Below are positions 9,301 to 13,974 of a stretch of DNA of 13,974 nt, one piece after another. Source of the DNA: Haplosporangium gracile (taxonomy: Eukaryota > Mortierellomycota > Mortierellomycetes > Mortierellales > Mortierellaceae); assembly GCA_015499985.1 (NCBI GenBank), contig JAAAUF010001019.1, forward strand, positions 1 to 13,974, read 5' to 3'. Numbering within the stretch: the stretch's first letter is position 1; each line of letters opens with the position of its first letter. A program made the translations under genes and the position numbers. The notes beneath the pieces are model-generated. The model was not told the DNA's origin. It was given only the letters and a program-made list of their open reading frames with translations, and searched no databases.

Positions 9301-11122
9301 AATAAACAACAACGACATTAAAAAAAAAAAAAGTGAGCACAGCATGTAGATTGTCAGTGTGCTGTTAAATTATTATTATTATTTTCACACGAGTTGAAAA
9401 AAAAGGCGGGGTATCAGTCGATTCCCGTTGCTTACTCTGACGCTCCAGCTGGGTATTGGCGAGAGATTCCTCGGGCTTTAAGAATGCGCCTTGTTTGATA
9501 TCCTCTACAAGCCGCTGGCGCTGTTCCTTGTTGAGATGAGATCTAGTCCTGCTGAATCTCTTGCGCAAAACGCGGTTATGACGTTCGCTGTCTGAAAGAA
9601 TTCCCCGAGGGAGGTCGCCGTCGTCGTCTGAGGACTCTGTGTCCGAATCGGTCTTGTATCCCGTCATATCAAACAGCACCTCTAATGATGGCATAAAATA
9701 AAAAATACATGCGCATAGACCGTCAGTTAACCGCTAAAAAGGAGAAAGTGGAAGAAGAAAGGACAGGATAGAGAACAAGCGAAAATTGACAAAGGTGTGC
9801 ACATACCACTTTTGCGACGTCCTGCCCTTGATGTCTCCTGTTCTGGTGTAAGGATGTCGCCATTGTTGGCGTCGGTCAATTCTTCGCGGACGACAGCAGG
9901 GAAGAGGGCGTTGACAGTGGGGTCGATGGTGTCTCTGGGATGGGGTATTTGGTTGTCGTTCGAGTGGGACTTTGAGGGGGTGGGTGATTCTGGTTCCTGA
10001 AGGGGCCCATGTGATTGAGAAAAGGAGCCAGGCATGCCCTGGAAAGAGTCTCTTGCGGGCTCGTCCATGATTCGCTCCGAAGTTGACACGATGGATTCCC
10101 GGTCGCTGTCGTCGCGCAGGCTCTCTTCGAAGGCAGAGCCATGGCCACTGGCGGCGCTCACATAACCATTATCGAGAAGAGCGTCTATTGATAGCGGGCA
10201 ATGGATGGAAACAAAGTCAGGTCAGCCCAAGGTACAAGGTGTGAATAAGAAAGAAAAGAAGGAAGGAAGGCCAGATCATATGTTTCGCTGAATGAAAGAA
10301 AGAACGAAGCTGGATCTGAATTATAATCGCCCATTGTAAATTATTTTTTTTTCATTTCTTGATTTTGACTGACATATGCCAAAGCGTACTCGGATGAAAA
10401 AAATGAAATCATGGTCGATCGACAGGGACAACAAATAACATTCCCTTGCCATTCACATACAACACAACCCACGCACGACTACGCTTCCCATCGCACAAAG
10501 TCCTCGCTAGAGGGCACACAAAAACTGAGCAGATACGGAAGAATAAACCCCGATCGCCCATACCCAACTCAACTGTCACTACGCGTTGCATGGGTGTATT
10601 GTTGAATCGAGTAATCATTATAGATAATAACCTTGTCATAGCGTGTGTTTATCATCATCATCATCAATAAAGCATACCTTCTTCACCAATAGGATACTGT
10701 CCGTTCATAGCACCCTCGAGCTGCTTCTGCTTCTGCTTCTGTTTGTCGTTGTAGTGAGGATGACCGTTGAGATCAAAGTAATCAACGGGGGTCAGATCGC
10801 TCTCGTCGGCAGGGCCAGCAATGGGCGAGGTTGCAAACTCGTCTGGGACATAGTCATCGGTCTCGAGGACAAAGAAAGCTTCTCCAGCGTCTCCAACCTT
10901 CATGGGGAACGCAATAACATTGCCGTTTACTCTGACTTCGACGACCTTTTCCTGGGGTCGCAAGACACTGAGCTTGCCGAAGCGAACGTGGAAGGGTGAG
11001 CAGGCGAGGTCACCATTGGCCTGCTGGACGACGATAATGTCGATAGCGCCGGAGAGAGTGGCCGGGTTGATCTCCGAGTAGAACTTGGAGACTGTCGAGA
11101 AGAACGATCCAACAGAATACAT
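6308..11122 (-). CDS. PAH1: Lipin-type phosphatidate phosphatase, 1208 aa, 8 exons
   Basis: Mg-dependent phosphatidate phosphatase that makes diacylglycerol for triacylglycerol and phospholipid synthesis; family members cycle between cytosol, ER/lipid droplet and nucleus. Exons on -: 11122-10678, 10184-9807, 9681-9436, 9298-9194, 9068-8935, 8845-8615, 8488-7326, 7232-6308 (3627 nt). Introns are 493, 125, 137, 125, 89, 126 and 93 nt, all GT-AG. The N-LIP domain is at residues 1 to about 110 (amphipathic start MYSVGSFF, then INPATLSGAIDIIVV and SPFHVRFGK). Exon 4 (residues 357-391) has basic clusters RKKR and GRKGRKR, a candidate nuclear signal. The HAD/LNS2 catalytic domain starts near residue 690, with the DIDGT motif at 742-746, then THLGVAKLF, SPDR and FGNRITDALSYR (861-872). 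The conserved Trp of NDWNFW is at 928. A Q7 run is at 1025-1031, and the tail from about 1170 is strongly acidic, as in yeast Pah1. Longer than Pah1 because of disordered inserts. Orthologue of PAH1/SMP2/NED1; no missing catalytic residue seen. Confidence 0.96.
10185..10677 (-). other. Lipin intron 1 (493 nt)
   Basis: The intron begins GTATGC after the codon for Glu148 plus one base and ends CAATAG, restoring frame as GEED-ALLDNGYV. It is four to five times longer than the shortest lipin introns and directly follows the N-LIP exon. It carries a short (ATC)5 repeat near its 5' end and T/A-rich tracts. The open frame inside (10409-10639, -) shows no lipin or other family motif, so I do not call an extra exon. 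Confidence 0.8.
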
Positions 11123-12410
11123 GGCGATGATAGATAGAAGGAAGAGAAGGAGTGAGAGCGAGGGCGAAGGTTTAAAGGGAGAGGAAGGTGTTCATACAAA
11201 GAATGGTGTTCAGCCCAAAAGGAAAAGAGAGAGGGTGGATGACGAAGGGAAGGAAGTGGGTGTAGATGGATGGACGGAAGAAAGTGTGATGCAAAAAGGT
11301 GTTCAAACCGAGGAGGGGGAAAGGAAGGATAGGGGTGTTGAGCAAGGAAAGGAGGAGAGGGAGATTAGGTGAAGTGAAGAAAAAGGGTTGAGGTGAATGA
11401 ATGAATGAAGTAAAAAATGGTGAGTGATGAGTTTTTTTCTTCTTTTGGGCGCACAAGATAAAAAAGTTGGGACGTTGGGAAGGCAACAAATGTCCAACAA
11501 AAAAAAGCCCCGTTAATTTTTGACTCACGTGATAAGGGTACCTCTTTAAGAATCGTGTCACGTTATCATTCGAGCCATTTCCCATTTTCGACTTCGGCCT
11601 TTTTTTCAGACATTGCGTCTGTTGAGAGGCCAAGGAAGATCGCGAGCACGGCGACGATGAATCAGCCAACTATGGCCAGCAGCATCACTCACTGCTATCA
11701 CCAGTGACGAGAGAAGCGTTGTTACTTCAAGTCTCGATTCATACTCGCTTCACTCGTCCGTGATCTCTCATCACGGCGAGATTCATCTTCGATTGACTCT
11801 TCTTTTTTTGGCGACGTGTCCACATTATCTCTGTTGTCACTTCTACTCCATCCTAGAGAAACAAAGACTATGGCATTCGCGAGGCCTATACCTGTGACCA
11901 TAGCTATCGTTCCCCTTTCATCTTTTTCCAAACACGTAGTATGTAAGCAGCGTCTAGTAGAGAATATTCATCTCCGTTGATGTGGCAGCAACACTGCCCA
12001 TGATCTATCTCTCAGAAAGAGAAGAGGAGATCGTTGCGCAGCGTGATGATGTGGCAATGGTCCAGTCCATATGGATCATGTATTTTTTTTTTTCCTATTC
12101 TCCCTTGTTTTATTTCAAACCCATCCCATCCAAAGGCAAAAGCAAGTTCCCCTAAAAAAAAAACCAGTGAGCACGCAAAGGCTAACTGCACCCAAAAAGG
12201 AAATTGTTTTCCGAGATCGATTTTGATTGGTTTCCTCTTCGTCATTAAGCGCAAAAAAAAAAAGGCGCCCTCTCGTCCGTTGTGCATGCACTCCCCTTCC
12301 ATCTTTTTCTTTGACCTTCGGAGCGGATGACCATCCCCTTCCCTCCCTCCGTTGGATTTTTCATCTCCGTCTTGTTTGTCAAGGATAGAGGGACTCGAAG
12401 CATACTTGCC
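11123..12410. promoter_or_regulatory. Divergent upstream region of lipin and ferritin
   Basis: About 1.3 kb with no supported gene. The part next to lipin (11125-11400) is purine-rich on +, giving lipin a T/C-rich leader, and carries the 8-mer GGTGTTCA three times (11187, 11205, 11298). TGACTCACGTGA lies at 11521-11532. Two dyads with 6-bp arms and 7-nt spacers lie at 11689-11707 and 11758-11776. Open frames at 11172-11669 (-) and 12012-12302 (-) encode poly-Phe/Lys-rich or otherwise unrecognisable sequence and are treated as chance. The long T and A runs near 12081 and 12255 are typical of nucleosome-poor fungal promoters. Confidence 0.6.
11521..11532. promoter_or_regulatory. Composite bZIP/bHLH-type site TGACTCACGTGA
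   Basis: TGACTCA (the AP-1/Gcn4 core, 11521-11527) overlaps the 8-bp palindrome TCACGTGA (11525-11532), an extended E-box of the kind bound by group B bHLH proteins such as Cbf1 and Pho4. It is about 400 bp above the lipin start and about 1030 bp above the ferritin start. A GATAAG follows at once (11531-11536). Binding is inferred from motif identity only. Confidence 0.45.
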
Positions 12411-12418
12411 TATAAAAG
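12411..12418 (+). promoter_or_regulatory. TATA box of the ferritin gene
   Basis: TATAAAAG is a consensus TATA element 141 bp upstream of the ferritin ATG (last T/A base to start). It is followed by a T/C-rich then C/A-rich leader (about 12440-12558), a typical layout for a strongly expressed fungal gene. It is the clearest core-promoter element in the window. Confidence 0.75.
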
Positions 12419-12558
12419 AATCGCCTTTTTCTCGGATTTTTTTTTCCTTTTTCTCTTTTCTTCTTCACTCTTCCACTTTTCTCTTCACTCTCCAACAAAA
12501 CACAAACAAGTACCTCTTTCCCCACCACTTCCTCACAACACAAACACACATACACACC

Positions 12559-13580
12559 ATGTCTCTTGCCAAGCAGAACTTCTCTTCCGCCTCCGAGGAG
12601 GCTATCAACCACCAGGTATGAATCTCTTTTCTTTGTCTTTGTTGTCTGTCACTCACTCATACACATCCTTGCTTCGCACTCCCATAACACTCAGTTCATT
12701 AACCATGCCTCTCTCCATCTCCTCCTCCCTTCCAATCATCCATTCATCCCTCCACTCCTTCCATCCAACAGATCAGCCAAGAACTCCAGGCTTCCCAGGT
12801 CTACCTCTCCCTCTCTGCCTGGGCAGGCCACGTCAACCAGGCCCTCCCCGGTCTCGAGAAGTTCTTCCGTGAGTCCGCTGAGGAGGAGCGCGAGCACGCC
12901 CAGAAGTTGATCAACTACCAGAACCGCCGCGGTGGCAAGGTCGTCCTCCAGACCCTCCAGGCTCCCGAAGCTGACTGGACCTCTGCCCGCAACGCTATCG
13001 AGTCCACCCTCCAGCTCGAGAAGGGTATGTTATTTCTTTGTTTCTTGTCTCGTTTGATTTATTTGGCGAATGTTAATTCTCCGAATGTACAACATATCAA
13101 AACCAAAGCAACAAAGATATAAAATTTGTGTGCTAATCGCAAGCCCTTTTCTCTTTTTTTCGCTCGCTCCCTCTACTCCCCTTCCCAACTATCCTCAAAA
13201 AAAACAGATGTCAACAAGTCCCTCTTGAACCTCCACAAGGTCGGCGAGGAGAACAACGATCCCCAGCTCTGCGACTTCATTGAGTCCGAGTACCTTGAGG
13301 AGCAGGTCGAGGCCATCAAGAAGATCGCCGACCTCGTCACCCAGCTCAACCGCGTCGGCGGTGATGGTCTTGGTTGTAAGATATCTTTTCCCTTTTTTCC
13401 CTCCGATATCCGCATGCATGGCACAAAGAGAAAAAACCCCCCCCCTCCCGGAGCTTTAAAGATCGCGGTAAAAATCTCAAAAAATTCAACCCAGATTCTA
13501 ATCTCGTCCTTCCGTCTCTCTCTCTCTCTATCTTAGTGTACCTCTGGGACCAAGAGTTGTTGAAGCACAGCAGCCACTAA
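12559..13580 (+). CDS. Ferritin (heavy-chain type, ferroxidase-active), 173 aa, 4 exons
   Basis: Iron-storage subunit expected to form a 24-mer shell that oxidises Fe(II) and stores ferric mineral. Exons: 12559-12615, 12772-13024, 13208-13375, 13537-13580 (57+253+168+44 nt = 173 codons plus TAA). Introns are 156, 183 and 161 nt (GTATGA...CAG, GTATGT...CAG, GTAAGA...TAG). All joins restore conserved sequence: NHQ/ISQEL, LEK-D-VNKSLL, GLG-L-YLWDQ. Ferroxidase ligands seen by alignment to human H-ferritin motifs: Glu23, Tyr30, Glu57, Glu58, His61, Glu102 and Gln136; three-fold channel Asp126 and Glu129 are also present. Length fits the family (170-183). There is no signal peptide, so a cytosolic location is predicted. 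The ATG sits after a C/A-rich leader (CACACCATG), with a TATA box upstream. No CAGTGN iron-responsive hairpin loop is present in the leader. Codon use is strongly C-ending, suggesting high expression. Confidence 0.96.
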
Positions 13581-13680
13581 AGCCGCTTTTTTTTCGCACC
13601 TTGCATTCATGAATTTCAATCCATATCATCCCCCCCTCTCTCACCATGCACAATGTGGTTAGCTGTATTATAGTCAAAAC

Positions 13681-13686
13681 AATAAA
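13681..13686 (+). terminator. Polyadenylation signal of the ferritin gene
   Basis: A canonical AATAAA lies 101 nt after the ferritin stop, in A/T-rich sequence followed by TCTGTAAC and T/C-rich bases. Distance and orientation fit a short 3' untranslated region. Confidence 0.65.
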
Positions 13687-13956
13687 TCTGTAACAAGTCT
13701 CTCATTACTCTCCTGTCAATTAACTCTTAATTGCTTTTGCTTTGCGCCCACGTTGCCTGTTGCTCATGGGTACGTGAGAGTAAAAAGAAAGTAGTGCGCA
13801 GCGGCGATGGATGATGTGAAAGATAAAGCGCCCCTTTTTTTTGTGCGTGCTTCCCACTTTTTTTTTTGACCAGAAGCAAACTGGACTTAAAAAAAGATTG
13901 CACAAATGGCCCGAATCGCAGTACAGGCGATCGACTGCTCTTATTTTCATCTACCA

Positions 13957-13964
13957 TGACGTCA
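13957..13964. promoter_or_regulatory. CRE palindrome TGACGTCA
   Basis: A perfect 8-bp ATF/CREB-type bZIP site. It lies about 377 bp past the ferritin stop and 10 bp from the edge, so it more likely serves a gene to the right than ferritin. Function is inferred from motif identity only. Confidence 0.35.
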
Positions 13965-13974
13965 TTCATACGCT

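Larger units (their letters stand above)
13581..13974 (+). other. Ferritin 3' region and right-edge spacer
   Basis: The ferritin 3' untranslated region starts here with a T run and ends near AATAAA at 13681-13686. Beyond it, the sequence to the edge has no recognisable protein; the two open frames on - (13720-13969) are Lys/Phe-rich and match no family known to me. TGACGTCA at 13957-13964 may belong to the promoter of a gene beyond the window. Confidence 0.6.

Noticed and set aside
10409..10639. Possible extra exon inside lipin intron 1
   Set aside because: The direct join of exon 1 to exon 2 already keeps frame and gives conserved sequence; the open frame has no lipin-like composition.
11085..11372. 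95-residue Glu/Lys/Arg-rich open frame on + over the lipin start and leader
   Set aside because: Charge-rich composition follows from the purine-rich strand; it overlaps the lipin N-terminus in antisense and has no recognisable domain.
11172..11669. 165-residue open frame on - above lipin, considered as an upstream gene or exon
   Set aside because: Pro/Phe/Leu-rich sequence produced by T/C-rich DNA, with no motif; the lipin start at 11122 already gives the canonical N-terminus.
11123..12410. Fungal iron-GATA sites (ATCWGATAA) or yeast Aft1 site upstream of ferritin
   Set aside because: No ATCWGATAA was found by eye. A TGCACCC at 12187 matches the Aft1 core, but Aft1 is restricted to budding yeasts and the motif is short.
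12440..12558. Iron-responsive element in the ferritin leader
   Set aside because: No CAGTGN loop occurs in the leader. CAGTGA sequences at 11702 and 12165 lie upstream of the TATA box and would not be transcribed in the ferritin mRNA.

Overview
The window is nuclear DNA of a fungus, most likely an early-diverging lineage (Mucoromycota, probably Mortierellomycotina). This is inferred from four things: compact genes with 89-493 nt GT-AG introns; a eukaryotic ferritin, which Dikarya lack; a long fungal-type lipin; and T/C-rich leaders with many poly-A and microsatellite tracts. No prokaryotic, viral, transposon, CRISPR, tRNA or rRNA feature was found. Species cannot be named from the sequence alone.

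Layout, left to right: (1) 1-1079, upstream region of a + strand gene, ending in a T/C-rich tract. (2) 1080-3248 (+), an intronless 722-residue serine-rich bHLH transcription factor. (3) 3249-3892, convergent 3' region with a 46-nt ATA microsatellite. (4) 3893-5723 (-), adenylosuccinate lyase (ADE13 orthologue), 3 exons, 480 residues. (5) 5724-6307, ADE13 upstream / lipin downstream region. (6) 6308-11122 (-), lipin-type Mg-dependent phosphatidate phosphatase (PAH1/NED1 orthologue), 8 exons, 1208 residues. (7) 11123-12558, divergent upstream region shared by lipin and ferritin. It holds a composite TGACTCACGTGA element, two short dyads and a ferritin TATA box. (8) 12559-13580 (+), ferritin, 4 exons, 173 residues, all seven ferroxidase ligands present. 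(9) 13581-13974, ferritin 3' region with AATAAA, then sequence with no gene visible; a perfect CRE palindrome lies near the edge.

Exon joins for the three spliced genes were worked out by hand from reading frame, GT-AG borders and conserved protein motifs; every join keeps frame through known family motifs. Functionally, ADE13 serves purine synthesis, lipin makes diacylglycerol for storage lipid and controls phosphatidate, and ferritin stores iron. The bHLH factor has a CACGTG-reading type basic region. A CACGTG motif lies far upstream of its own gene and another lies upstream of lipin, so a lipid regulatory link is possible but unproven. I see conserved genes with some unusual architecture, not a clearly new biological system.
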